Assembly: GCF_029109325.1 (NCBI RefSeq)
Contig: NZ_JAQKQJ010000008.1
Location: 62,001 to 126,000, forward strand
Source of the DNA: Nodosilinea sp. PGN35
GTDB taxonomy: Bacteria > Cyanobacteriota > Cyanobacteriia > Phormidesmidales > Phormidesmidaceae
Length of the DNA: 64,000 nucleotides
Direction: 5' to 3'
A program made the translations under genes and the position numbers. This document shows positions 44,372 to 53,705 of the stretch, in pieces. The notes under the pieces are model-generated. The model saw only the letters and a list, made by a program, of their open reading frames with translations, was not told where the DNA came from and did not search any database. Each line of letters begins with the position of its first letter. The first letter of the stretch is position 1.

Positions 44372-46927
44372 CTACTGCGATCGCAGCCCCACCTGGTAGG
44401 TTTCCAAAGCTCTATCCAGGGCGGGCAGAAATACCGGTGAGGTAAACAGCGGTTCAAAGAACTGCACCACGGGGATATTTTCCACTCGAGGCAAAAAGTC
44501 TGACGGGTTGGGCCCGTCGATGTGGCGGCTGAGCACCCCAAAGCCCAGGCGCTGGCTGCGGGGCTGCCAGCTGGGTGCCGTGCGCTGGAGCCAGTCGGTA
44601 AAGTCGGTGGCGGCCTCCATACTGGCGACCAGCTGGGCGATTACCTGGGGCTCTGGCAGAGCCTGGGCCAGGTCGTCAATATCTTCAGGCTGAGTCACCC
44701 AGGCCCGTTCCAGCAGTGCCGGGCGCTGATCGGGGGTTTGCCAGGCAAGAATCGCGTACTTGGCCGGGGTTTCAGGCCAGGGGGTGACATCTACGGGCTG
44801 GCCGCCCGCAAGATTGAGAAAGCCCTGCTGGAGATCGCCGCCACCGATTTGCCAATCTTCGCGTGCCCCGGCCAAATCGCCGCGCCACCAGCGCAGGCTG
44901 CCCCTGGCCTGGTGCAAAAAGCCAGTAAACGTGGGATCGTCGGCCTGCTGGAGCAGTGTGCCGTAGCGCTGTTCAACCTGGTCGAGCACGGCTGGGTAAA
45001 CCTCGGCAAAGCCTTCCACTCGCCACAGGGGGCTCGTGATCAGGGCAGGATGGCGGATGGCCTCCAGGGTGAGGGCTGCGGTGGCGCAGTCGCGATCGCC
45101 GGTTCGCAGGCAGGCAAACCCCAGGCCAAAGCAGACCCCCATTTTGGCGGGCACCAGGGCGATCGCCTGCCGAAACGACGCCTGGGCTTCCTCGAACTGG
45201 CCGTTTTCGACCTGAAGCCAGCCCAGGTTGGAATGGCCAAACTCCTGGTAGGGCACCGCCTGGTTGCCGGTCTGAAACCAGGCGATCGCATCGTCGAGCA
45301 GCACCTGGCGCAGGGGCGGGTTGTCGCCCGATTGCAGGGCAAAGTTGCCCAGGTGGTAGCCCAGCTGGTAGGGATAATACGGCTCCCAGGGAGCTAAGGT
45401 GTGGGCCTGCTCCAGCCGGTTGGCAAAGCGATCGATGTCGGCGGGTTCTGCTGTCAGGGCCGAGAAGCCGCTGCTGGCGGTGCCCCAGGCGCGGTGAGTG
45501 GGCACCAGCCAGAGGGTCATGGCCAGAGTCAGGCCCAGCCCAGCTCCGGCCAGCCAGCGGTGGCGGCCAGGGGCTAGGGCAACGTCCTCGGTTGTGGAGA
45601 TGGGGTAAAAGGCGCGGGCGAGCACGGCCAGGTAGAGGGCCAGGGTGCCTGCGATCGCCGGAATGTCGAGCTGGTAGTCGGTCAGGCCCACCAGCCCAAA
45701 GGCAAACAGCCCCGCCAGCAGGCTCCACACCAGCACCGGGGGCAGCCCGGCGGGGGTAGCCTGTGCGCCTCGCCGCATCCACCGCAGCGTCAGCACCGCC
45801 AGCACTCCCCCCAGCGCCAGGGGTACCAGTATCCCCCAAATTCCCAACTCGCCCCAGAGCTGGGCCGGGGTGCTGTGCAGCTGAAACTGTAGCTCGGCAT
45901 CGCGCCCCGCCCAGTGGGGCCGATAGTTTTGGTAGACCAGGGGCACCGCGCCCGGCCCCACCCCGGTCAGGGGATGGCTCCAGCCCATGTGCCACCCGGT
46001 CGCGTTGGTCACCACCCGGTAGGACAGTTCTCCCCCGGCAAAATTGCCCTGGGAGAGGCTGCTCAGCACCTGCCGCAGTCGGGGGTTAGCGACGATGCCC
46101 AAGATGCCCAAGCCCAACGCGGTGCCACCGATAGCCAGGGCCAGGGGCCGGGGCAGCCGGTTGTAGAGCAGAGAAATGCCCACCGCCATCAACCCGGTGA
46201 CCATCAGCGCCAGCCAGCCGCCGCGCGAGCTGGTGGTGTAGAGGGTGAGCAAACCGAGCCCCAGGCCCGCCAACCACAGCCAGCGCTGCCAGCCGCGATC
46301 GCTCCAGGCCAGCCCCGCCAGTAGCGGCAGCACCAGCACCAGGTAGCCCGCCACGTAGTTTTGGTGGCCAATGGGCTGCCAGTTGCGCAGGCTGGTGAGC
46401 CCAAGGTCAAAAGCCTGTTCTACCCCGTAGCTCTGGAGCGCCGCTAGCCGCGCCAGCTCGGGCTGATAGATCTGCGTCGTCCACAACGCCAGGCTGAGCA
46501 AAATAAAGGCCACACCCAGGTAGCCCTGAAACCGCAGCAGAGGGTAGAAACGTTGGGGATAGCGGAGCCAGCCGCCGAGGGCGTAGACGGTGGCGATCGC
46601 CCCCACCGCCGCCCATCCGTACCACCGGGCCTGGGCCGGAAATTCTGCCCCCAGGGTAGACACTACTAGCCCAACCACGGCCAGCAGGGCCACCCAGTCA
46701 AACCCATTCCCCAGTTTTTTGAGCGGGCGGTGCCACAGTTGCCACAGCAGCCACAGCAGGGGCAGGGTCAGCCCTACCTGCCACAAAAATACCCAGGGCC
46801 ACGCCACAATCAGGGTGCTGCTGCCGGGCAGGAGGGTGAAGATGGCGTAGAACGCCGCTAGCAGCAGCGCCAGCAGGGTGCCATCGCTGGGATCTTGAAC
46901 CTTGGGGGGTAGGGCATCCTCGGGCAT
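44372..46927 (-). CDS. O-antigen ligase/polymerase-like membrane protein with TPR-like tail (copy 1)
   Basis: This is an 851-residue protein with 10-12 hydrophobic helices in residues 15-460. It has the Wzy/WaaL-type motifs NWQPIGHQNYVAGYLVLVLPLLAGL, LYTTSSRGGWLALMV (periplasmic loop pattern), and SYRVVTNATGWHMGWSHPLTGVGPGAVP (large loop). A soluble C-terminal region of about 390 residues reads like repeated helical pairs (tetratricopeptide type: NLGWLQVENGQFEEAQASFRQAIALVP). The protein polymerises or transfers polysaccharide repeat units. The substrate is unknown. It is a tandem paralogue of the next gene and the last of a four-gene exopolysaccharide unit. Confidence 0.82.
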   Translation of the reverse strand: MPEDALPPKVQDPSDGTLLALLLAAFYAIFTLLPGSSTLIVAWPWVFLWQVGLTLPLLWLLWQLWHRPLKKLGNGFDWVALLAVVGLVVSTLGAEFPAQARWYGWAAVGAIATVYALGGWLRYPQRFYPLLRFQGYLGVAFILLSLALWTTQIYQPELARLAALQSYGVEQAFDLGLTSLRNWQPIGHQNYVAGYLVLVLPLLAGLAWSDRGWQRWLWLAGLGLGLLTLYTTSSRGGWLALMVTGLMAVGISLLYNRLPRPLALAIGGTALGLGILGIVANPRLRQVLSSLSQGNFAGGELSYRVVTNATGWHMGWSHPLTGVGPGAVPLVYQNYRPHWAGRDAELQFQLHSTPAQLWGELGIWGILVPLALGGVLAVLTLRWMRRGAQATPAGLPPVLVWSLLAGLFAFGLVGLTDYQLDIPAIAGTLALYLAVLARAFYPISTTEDVALAPGRHRWLAGAGLGLTLAMTLWLVPTHRAWGTASSGFSALTAEPADIDRFANRLEQAHTLAPWEPYYPYQLGYHLGNFALQSGDNPPLRQVLLDDAIAWFQTGNQAVPYQEFGHSNLGWLQVENGQFEEAQASFRQAIALVPAKMGVCFGLGFACLRTGDRDCATAALTLEAIRHPALITSPLWRVEGFAEVYPAVLDQVEQRYGTLLQQADDPTFTGFLHQARGSLRWWRGDLAGAREDWQIGGGDLQQGFLNLAGGQPVDVTPWPETPAKYAILAWQTPDQRPALLERAWVTQPEDIDDLAQALPEPQVIAQLVASMEAATDFTDWLQRTAPSWQPRSQRLGFGVLSRHIDGPNPSDFLPRVENIPVVQFFEPLFTSPVFLPALDRALETYQVGLRSQ

Positions 46928-46940
46928 GGTAGGGGATGAA

Positions 46941-47162
46941 TGGGTAGAGGGTGGATGGGTAGAGGGTGGGTTGACCCGGTTGGCAACGCCGGTTTGGGAC
47001 TATAGCAGATGAAGTTTAGATGAGGACAGCCCCAAAGGCTGCGATTCAAGCCAGGCGAGACTTGTCTTCATTTTTCGCGTTTCTATCTTCGTTCTTTTGC
47101 GATAGTACTTAGACGACTTCTGGAAAACTTTCTCCCTGATGGTGGGCAGTGCCCACCCTACG
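46941..47162. repeat. C-rich simple repeat and GGTGGGC palindrome between the two ligase-like genes
   Basis: GGATGGGTAGAGGGT units (46941-46975) precede the start of the downstream gene, and GGTGGGCAGTGCCCACCCTACG (47141-47162) lies near the end of the upstream gene. The rest of the 289-bp gap (46980-47140) shows nothing recognisable. Confidence 0.75.
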
Positions 47163-47216
47163 GTGGTTGCAGTCGCCGGATAGAGCGGGGATTTGCTTTT
47201 TCAAAAATCTCCTCAG

Positions 47217-49793
47217 TCAATTTTCTGATAGGCGAAAGTGATTGTAGGTGGGGTGGGGTAGTCCTAGAGCTTGGGTGCGCAGGGCTTCGATGCGGCGATC
47301 GAGGGATGGAAACTCTCGTGGCCAGGGGGGGAAGAGGTTGAGCTTGGCGACCAGGGTATAGCGCTGGAGGTTTTGCGGTGCGAGCATCAGGGTAATCTGT
47401 TGGGCCTGGTAGTTGCGGTAGGCAAAGGCCAGAGAGCCTCGATAGCCCTGATCGGGAGCGGTGACGATGGCGGTTAGCCACAGGCGCAGCGGTTGAGTGG
47501 CAAAGCTTTCCTCAATGAGCAGAGCGTCTAAGTCCGGTGGGCCATCCTGGGGCCGGGCCGGAGTGGCGGGGTAGGTGACGGGGTCGAGCCAGGTGGCGAG
47601 CAGCCTCAGCTCGGGGCTCTGCTGGCCCAGGCGCAGGTGGCGTGCTACCGACTCCAGGGCGGCGTCGGGGTCGGCGTCGGCCAGCAGCACCCCCGCCACC
47701 ACAGGCCGTAGCCGGGTTGCGTCCACCTCCCTGAGGGGTTGCTCAGTCCACCAGGCGATCAGGGCGCGGGCTTCGTACAGGGGGCTAAAGCCGGGATCGC
47801 CGGGGGCAATGCTGGCGAGGAGGGCATCGTATTCGGCCAGGGTTGCCTGCACCACAGGGGCGTAGATGGCCCGGTAGGGAGCGGCTTGCCACTGGGGATA
47901 GGTGAGGGCGGCGGGGTTGACCAGGGCCTCTAGGGTGAAGGCGGCAACGGCACCCGCTTCGTTGCCTGTCGCCAGGAGCAGATCGCCCAGCAGCCAGTAG
48001 CCGTAGTGGCGGTGGCGCGGCATGAGCTGCACGGCGCGGGCGGCGTAGGGCAGAGCCGCAGCCGGGTCGGTGGTCTGGTGCAAAACGGCCAGATTTTGGT
48101 TAAACCAGGCGTCGTTGGGGGCGGCCTGCTGGGCCTGGTGGGCGTAGTCGAGCAAGAGCGATCGCACGTTCTCCTGCGTTTCAGACTCCGCCAGCATCTG
48201 GTCTAACGTCCACAGCGCCTCAGTCGCCACCGCCGAGGCGGTCGGATCCCACGGGCTCAGGCGGTAGGCCTTGTACCAGCGGGTGTCGGCCAGGTTGAGC
48301 CGCTGGTTGTAGAAGGCGCGATCGGCCAGGGCTCCGTAGGCCACGGTGAGGGTAAAGGGTAGCCAGAGGGTCAGCAGCAGCCCCAGCCCCAGGGCAACGG
48401 CGAGACGACCCCGCCGCCGGCTATCCCCGCCCAGGGGTAGGGGCACGCTCACGTAGCGATCGCCCAGGGCCAGCAGCAGCACCACCAGCCCCAGCAGCGC
48501 CCCCGCAATGGGAATATTCTCCAGCTGATAATCGGTCAGGCTAGCCACGCCGTAGGTCAGCAGGCTGCCGCCAATGCCCCCCAGCAGCGCTCGATCCGGG
48601 GCTTCGAGCGGCTGTCGCCAAAGCCGGATCCACAGTCGTAGAGTCAGTGCAAGAGCGGCTAGAAACACGGCCAACCCGACCAGACCCAGCTCCCCGGCGA
48701 TCTGTACCGGCGTGTTGTGGAGCTGCTGAATGTGGTCGAGCCCCGCCCCGGTTTCGATCGGGCGGTAGAGGTTTGACACCCGGCCCATGACGCCGGGGCC
48801 AACGCCGAGCAGGGGGCGATCGCGCAGAATATTGCCGCCCAGACGCAGCATAAACCAGCGATCGAGGGTGGGGCTGTCGGCTCCGCCGCCCGCGTCAAAC
48901 CAGGCGCGAATGCGGGGATTACTGGCCAGGGCCAACCCCAGAGCCACGGCTCCCCCCAGCCCGGCCAGACCCCAACCCCAGCGCTGGGCCGGTTTGAGGG
49001 TTCTAAAGCGGCTCAGCCAGGTGACCACCAGCCACACCACCAGCCCCAGCGCCGCCCCCCGCGACCCGCTGACGTACAGCGCCACCAGCATCAGCCCGGC
49101 GGTAGCCAGCCAAATTTTTCGCAGCCAGCCCGTGGTCGCCACCGCCGCCGCCACCGCCAGGGGCAGCATCAGCACAAAGTAGCCCCCCACAAAGTTGTGG
49201 TGCCCCAGGGGCTGATGGTTGCGCAGCGCCGTGAGAAAATTGGTGGCTGTCCACATGGCCTGGTCGGGCCGCCACAGCGCCAGGCTTACCACAGCGGCCC
49301 CGGCGGCCACCGCCACCAGCCCCCACCACAGCCGCAGGCGGCTCAGCCAGCTGCGGTCAACCCCGTTGCGGTAGAAGTACAGCACCGCCATATAGGCCAC
49401 CACCAGGCTCACGTTCCACAGCGCCACTCTGGGAAAGGGCGACACCAGGGCTGATAGCCCCAGGACGATGCCCAGGGCCAGCGCCACCCAATCCAGTCCG
49501 TAGCCCAGGGGGTAGAAGGCCCGCTTTGGTGCTGGGGAGACTCCTGAGTCAGGGTTCCACGCCGACAACCGCAGCTGTCGCCACAGCCCCACCAGCAGCG
49601 CCACCCCGCCCGCCTGCCACAGCAAAATCCAGGCCCAGCCCACCATGCGGTAGTAGCTCAGGGGCAGCCAGCTAAAGATTAGAAATACCAGTCCTCCGGT
49701 TAGCCACAGCCCCGGCAGGTGTCTAGCCCAGCCGCTTCCCGAGGCTGTTGCAGCGCCAGCCGCCCCTGGGGCCGGGGCCGGGTCGGCGGTCAA
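47217..49793 (-). CDS. O-antigen ligase/polymerase-like membrane protein with TPR-like tail (copy 2)
   Basis: This is an 858-residue paralogue of the protein at 44372. Shared motifs are NHQPLGHHNFVGGYFVLMLPLAVA, VSGSRGAALGLVVWL and LGVGPGVMGRVSNLY, and the C-terminal half is again helical-repeat-like (DAWFNQNLAVLHQTTDPAAALPYAARAVQLMP). The start is a TTG at 49793 overlapping the previous stop (TTGA), with AAGGGG 4 nt upstream, a good Shine-Dalgarno. The membrane part belongs to the Wzy/WaaL group. The target polymer is not known. Confidence 0.82.
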   Translation of the reverse strand: MTADPAPAPGAAGAATASGSGWARHLPGLWLTGGLVFLIFSWLPLSYYRMVGWAWILLWQAGGVALLVGLWRQLRLSAWNPDSGVSPAPKRAFYPLGYGLDWVALALGIVLGLSALVSPFPRVALWNVSLVVAYMAVLYFYRNGVDRSWLSRLRLWWGLVAVAAGAAVVSLALWRPDQAMWTATNFLTALRNHQPLGHHNFVGGYFVLMLPLAVAAAVATTGWLRKIWLATAGLMLVALYVSGSRGAALGLVVWLVVTWLSRFRTLKPAQRWGWGLAGLGGAVALGLALASNPRIRAWFDAGGGADSPTLDRWFMLRLGGNILRDRPLLGVGPGVMGRVSNLYRPIETGAGLDHIQQLHNTPVQIAGELGLVGLAVFLAALALTLRLWIRLWRQPLEAPDRALLGGIGGSLLTYGVASLTDYQLENIPIAGALLGLVVLLLALGDRYVSVPLPLGGDSRRRGRLAVALGLGLLLTLWLPFTLTVAYGALADRAFYNQRLNLADTRWYKAYRLSPWDPTASAVATEALWTLDQMLAESETQENVRSLLLDYAHQAQQAAPNDAWFNQNLAVLHQTTDPAAALPYAARAVQLMPRHRHYGYWLLGDLLLATGNEAGAVAAFTLEALVNPAALTYPQWQAAPYRAIYAPVVQATLAEYDALLASIAPGDPGFSPLYEARALIAWWTEQPLREVDATRLRPVVAGVLLADADPDAALESVARHLRLGQQSPELRLLATWLDPVTYPATPARPQDGPPDLDALLIEESFATQPLRLWLTAIVTAPDQGYRGSLAFAYRNYQAQQITLMLAPQNLQRYTLVAKLNLFPPWPREFPSLDRRIEALRTQALGLPHPTYNHFRLSEN

Positions 49794-51268
49794 TAGGCCC
49801 CCTTGCCCCAGAGCACAATTCCCAGGGTGGCGGTGAGAATTTCTAGGTCTAAATTTAGCGACCAGTTGTCGATGTAGTGCAGGTCGAGGCGGGCGACATC
49901 GTCAAAGGTGTCGATGTCAGAGCGGCCCGAAATCTGCCACAGCCCCGTCACCCCCGGCAGCACCTGGTGGCGAATGTTGTGCCAGCCGTCGAACTTGGCC
50001 ACGTCGCGCACCGGCAGCGGGCGCGGCCCCACCAGGCTCATCTGGCCGCAGAGCACGTTAAACAGCTGGGGCAATTCATCCAAACTGGTGCGGCGCAGCA
50101 GACGACCCACCCGCGTAATGCGCGGGTCGTGCTTGACCTTAAAAAGCACCCCATCCGCTGACTCGTTGTGCTGCTCTAGCTCGGCCTGGAGCCGGGGCGC
50201 ATCGACCACCATGGTGCGAAACTTCCACACCTGAAAGATTCTGCCGTGCAGGCCCACCCGCTCCTGGCGAAAGAAAATCGGCCCCGGTGAGTCGAGGCGA
50301 ATGGCCAGGGCGATGCCCAGCAGCAGTGGCCCCAGGGCGATCGCCCCCAGCCCCGCCCCCAGGTAGTCCATCCAGCGCTTGAGGCGGTAGTCCCAGCCGC
50401 CCATCAGGGGGGCGTCGAGGCGCAGGGTGGGCAGGCCCGCCACGGTTTCGGGGGTGCCCCGGCGGTAGAGCATGTCGCGGCTGGTGGGTAGCAGCTGCAT
50501 GGCAATGCCCGCCCGCCGCAGCTTCCAGTACAGCTCAGAGGCCAGATCGGCGGAGGGAATGCTCTCGGCCAGCACCAGGGTGGCCCCAGAGGCCAAAATG
50601 GCCTGGTAGGTGGTGGCCGAGTTGGCGGTGGTGGCCAGGGCGGCCCCAATCACAGGAACTTTGGCCCGCTGGGAGAGCACGTCGGCCAGGCGCTTGAGCC
50701 GGGGGGCGGGGGCAATCAGAAATACTGAGGCAGGCACCTTGCTCTGGGTGAGGGGGCGCAGCAGCAGCGTGGCCACCAGCCGCAGCCCCACCACTAGGCC
50801 GATGCCGCTGAGCCAGGCCGAGAAAAACAGCGATCGCGGCAAATCGAGCTTGGGGTCGTAGAAATACATCACCACCAGCGCGCTCAAGTACACCAGGCTG
50901 AGCAGCTTGCCCGCCCGCAGGTGCCTCTGCCCCTGGAACTCGGTGTTGTAGAGGCCACCGTAGGCAAACAGCCCCACGGCGCAGGCCACCAGCACCCAAA
51001 AGGGGCTGGGCAGCCCCAGCCACACCCACCACACCAGCTGGGGCGGAATCGGCGAGAAAAACTGGTTGAGCGACCTGGCAATGTGCCACGACAGCCCCAG
51101 GGCCAAAACATCGGTCGTCAGCAGCACCAGCCCCCGCCACCCTGGCCCAGTAAAAGCATCGCGCAGCTGAAATCTCAGCCCCCGGGGGGCGCGAATGTCT
51201 TGGCGGTGGCGGGGCCGCGATTGCATCACGGTAGGTACAGCACGGTGGCAGTCGATGACGGGGGCCAT
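49790..51268 (-). CDS. Polyprenyl-phosphate sugar-1-phosphate transferase (WbaP/WcaJ-type)
   Basis: This is a 492-residue exopolysaccharide-initiating enzyme. Four to five N-terminal helices (WRGLVLLTTDVLALGLSWHIARSL) and a CoA-binding-like segment are followed by the bacterial sugar transferase domain. That domain has KRWMDYLGAGLGAIALGPLLLGIALAIRLDSPGPIFFRQERVG, KFRTMVVDA, RRTSLDELPQLFNVLCGQMSLVGPRPLP and GLWQISGRS. It transfers a sugar phosphate to undecaprenyl phosphate. Starts at ATG 51268 or 51226 are possible. The frame continues upstream to 51532 with low-complexity codons that overlap wecG, so that extension is not accepted. Confidence 0.88.
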   Translation of the reverse strand: MAPVIDCHRAVPTVMQSRPRHRQDIRAPRGLRFQLRDAFTGPGWRGLVLLTTDVLALGLSWHIARSLNQFFSPIPPQLVWWVWLGLPSPFWVLVACAVGLFAYGGLYNTEFQGQRHLRAGKLLSLVYLSALVVMYFYDPKLDLPRSLFFSAWLSGIGLVVGLRLVATLLLRPLTQSKVPASVFLIAPAPRLKRLADVLSQRAKVPVIGAALATTANSATTYQAILASGATLVLAESIPSADLASELYWKLRRAGIAMQLLPTSRDMLYRRGTPETVAGLPTLRLDAPLMGGWDYRLKRWMDYLGAGLGAIALGPLLLGIALAIRLDSPGPIFFRQERVGLHGRIFQVWKFRTMVVDAPRLQAELEQHNESADGVLFKVKHDPRITRVGRLLRRTSLDELPQLFNVLCGQMSLVGPRPLPVRDVAKFDGWHNIRHQVLPGVTGLWQISGRSDIDTFDDVARLDLHYIDNWSLNLDLEILTATLGIVLWGKGAY

Positions 51269-51378
51269 AGCAGGGGGCAGATGCGTAGGGATGACGTTGC
51301 CCTCAGTATTCCGCAATTGTGCTGAGGATCTATCACTTGGGGGCACTGGGGGAGGGGTTTGAGGTGCAAGGTTGAGGC

Positions 51379-51432
51379 GGGGGGTGAGGGGGTGAGGGGG
51401 TGAGGGGGTGAGGGGTGAGGAGTGAGGGGTGA
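51379..51432. repeat. GGTGAGGG tandem repeat upstream of the sugar transferase
   Basis: There are about six copies of the octamer GGTGAGGG with small variations in the 178-bp gap between wecG and the transferase. Read on the coding strand it is CCCTCACC. It may be a slippage-prone element. Confidence 0.75.
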
Positions 51433-51446
51433 TCCAGCTGTGAAGC

Positions 51447-52250
51447 TTAGACCTTAAACTCTGTACCCGTTTCCTGACCCTGCGATCTCCACAGTCGATA
51501 CCTGGCCACCTGCGCCCCAAACAGCAGCACAAACATGGGGTTATTTACCAGGTAGCGCTGCCACAGGCGGCGGGGCTCCTGGCCAAAGCGGTAGAGCCAC
51601 TCCAGCCCCAGGCGCATCATCCAGCGGGGGGCCTGGGCCACATCGCCGCTAAAGAAGCTAAACGCCGCGCCGACGCCCACCATTACGGCGTTGACTTGGC
51701 CCTGGTGGCGGTGCATCCACTGCTCTTGCTTGGGGCAGCCCAGGCCGACAAACACCACCCGCGCCCCCGACTGGTTGATGCGGGCCACATCGGCGGCGGC
51801 CTCTGGGGCCGAGAGCGGGCGAAAGGGTGGAGCGTGGGTGCCCGCAATGGGCAAACCGGGGAACCGCTGCTGGAGGTAGGCTGCCATCTTCTCTAACATG
51901 GGGTCGGTGCCGCCGTAGAGGTAGATGGGCAGGCCCAGCTGGGCGGCGCGATCGCACCAGGTCAGCATCAGATCTGGCCCGTAGACGCGGCTCTGGCCGG
52001 GCATCCCCAGCAGCCGCAGCCCCAGCACCAGGGGCATGCCGTCGGAGGTGACCAGGGCGGCGTCTTCGAGAATGTGCTGGTACTGCGCGTCCCAGTAGGC
52101 GGTCATCACCACGTGGACGTTGGCGGCAACCACGTAGCACGATCGCCCGGCAGTGGCCCAGGTTTGAATGCGATCGCAGGCGTCGGTGTAGCTGGTGGCA
52201 TCCACCCGAGTTTTCAAAATGCGCCTGAATTGCAGATCTGACTCTGCCAT
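51447..52250 (-). CDS. WecG/TagA/CpsF family glycosyltransferase
   Basis: This is a 267-residue GT26 glycosyltransferase. It has RVDATSYTDACDRIQTWATAGRSCYVVAANVHVVMTAYWD (N-terminal substrate region), TSDGMPLVLGLRLLG, the YGPDLMLTWCDRAAQLGLPIYLYGG nucleotide-sugar site and VVFVGLGCPKQEQWMHRHQG. It adds a second sugar (ManNAc-type in WecG) to a lipid-linked first sugar, consistent with the downstream polyprenyl-phosphate transferase and polymerases. The ATG is at 52250. Confidence 0.9.
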   Translation of the reverse strand: MAESDLQFRRILKTRVDATSYTDACDRIQTWATAGRSCYVVAANVHVVMTAYWDAQYQHILEDAALVTSDGMPLVLGLRLLGMPGQSRVYGPDLMLTWCDRAAQLGLPIYLYGGTDPMLEKMAAYLQQRFPGLPIAGTHAPPFRPLSAPEAAADVARINQSGARVVFVGLGCPKQEQWMHRHQGQVNAVMVGVGAAFSFFSGDVAQAPRWMMRLGLEWLYRFGQEPRRLWQRYLVNNPMFVLLFGAQVARYRLWRSQGQETGTEFKV

Positions 52251-52999
52251 GGCAACACCTCTTGCATCACACCTGATTCTAGCGGTGGTTGAAGGCTGCC
52301 CCCAGGAACCGCAGCAATTGTCCTGGCGCTAGATCCCTTCACTGCCATGCTCCTGTCGGGCAGCACGGAAAGCCCTAGGGAACAAACATTTCTACCCAAA
52401 TCCTGACGGTTGACGACCGATGCCGCACGGCATCTCTCTCTAAATGCATATTGACTTGTGGTCAGGTTAAGGATAAGTTAACCCTAGTTTAAGTCAGTAA
52501 ATATACGATCCATGAAGCTTATCGAATACATGCTCTCTAGGTAAAAGCCGTACTCTTATTGCGCGGTGTACTCAACTTCTCGGGGAGCGGTTTGAGGCAT
52601 TCCTGGGCTTTTTGGTAAACCGTCGGTGCGCAATATTAGTTGCGCAAGCCTCTTTAAAGGCTCGGTTTAGTCGATGCGATTGACCGATGCGATTGACGGA
52701 AGGCTGCAACTGATAGTTTTCAGAGCGCTATTGATTTTTTCCTGTTAACTGCGCAAATCGGGTTCGATGTCCTTGATGGTTTATGGGCGGCTAAAAATGG
52801 TTGGGGTGAAGAGTGTTGTTCAATAATTTTGAGTCTGCTGAATTCTCCGTGTATTTAATTTTGGTGACTCAAGAAAGGTGTTTACAAGCAGAGCTGATGG
52901 TCTAAGGTGATTTAGTTTTTGCCCTAATGAATCTTTTGTATTGCCATTTGGCCTGGAGGACTCACCCCTAGGTTAAAGCTGTTTGAGTGAGATAAAGAT
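52251..52999. other. 749-bp AT-rich gap
   Basis: No gene is supported. The exopolysaccharide operon promoter and the promoter of the plus-strand membrane gene should lie here. GC content drops from about 52440 onward, with runs such as TTTTTTCCTGTTAACTGC. I see no dispersed repeats of the types found elsewhere. Confidence 0.4.
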
Positions 53000-53641
53000 A
53001 TGCTGAAGTCTTTGAAAAAATATGCTTTTGTGTATGCGATCGCACTGGCTATCGTGTTATTTGCGCTTTTGTATTCGTCATTTCACGATGACATCAGTTA
53101 TGTCAATATGTTCAGAGATCCGATCGCTATTTTAGATGGATATCCCCTGATTGGGTTTATGTCAAATATCGGTACGCTGGCCTGGACAATCGCATCGACC
53201 GTTGCTTTGTTTTGCTACTTTTTTCTGAGAAAAAATGGCTACTCGAGTCCGGGCATAAACTTCCTCAAGTGGATGGGATTGTTGACTTTGGTGCTTTTGG
53301 TTGACGATCTTTTTTTGCTTCACGAACCGATGAATACGCCCCTGCCAGGCATTCCAGAAGAAGTTTGGTATCTTGGTTATCTTGTCGGACTTGGGCTTAT
53401 TTTCTACTGCTTCCGTAAGCTAATTTTTAGCCAAAAGCCTGTTTTGCTATTTTTCGCTCTCTTTCTGTTTGGGCTTTCAATCGTTACCGATGCGCTACTG
53501 TCGCACATCTATTTGTTTGAGGTTTTAGAGGATATCTTTAAATACTTCGGGATCGTGAGCTGGTCTATTTTTCTGGTAGATTTCAGCCTGAGTGAATTTC
53601 AGAAATTTGTTGATAGAACCAGTTCCATTCAAGACTCGTAG
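53000..53641 (+). CDS. Integral membrane protein of unknown family
   Basis: This 213-residue protein has about six hydrophobic helices (YAFVYAIALAIVLFALLYS, GTLAWTIASTVALFCYFFL, WMGLLTLVLLVDDLFLLHE, VLLFFALFLFGLSIVTDALL and others). The acidic VDDLFLLHEP within helix 3 is notable. No domain is recognised. Base composition is much lower in GC than that of both flanking genes, suggesting acquisition. It ends 64 bp before the convergent DUF3352 gene. Confidence 0.55.
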   Translation: MLKSLKKYAFVYAIALAIVLFALLYSSFHDDISYVNMFRDPIAILDGYPLIGFMSNIGTLAWTIASTVALFCYFFLRKNGYSSPGINFLKWMGLLTLVLLVDDLFLLHEPMNTPLPGIPEEVWYLGYLVGLGLIFYCFRKLIFSQKPVLLFFALFLFGLSIVTDALLSHIYLFEVLEDIFKYFGIVSWSIFLVDFSLSEFQKFVDRTSSIQDS

Positions 53642-53705
53642 CTTTGCTGCGAAAAACCATCTGCCTTTGAATTTACTTAACCTCAGTTCTGAATAACGCC
53701 TTCCC

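Noticed and set aside
51269..51532. N-terminal extension of the sugar transferase
   Set aside because: The frame continues upstream but overlaps the wecG 3' end and encodes the GGTGAGGG tract as Pro/Ser/Thr. The real start is taken as 51268 (or 51226).
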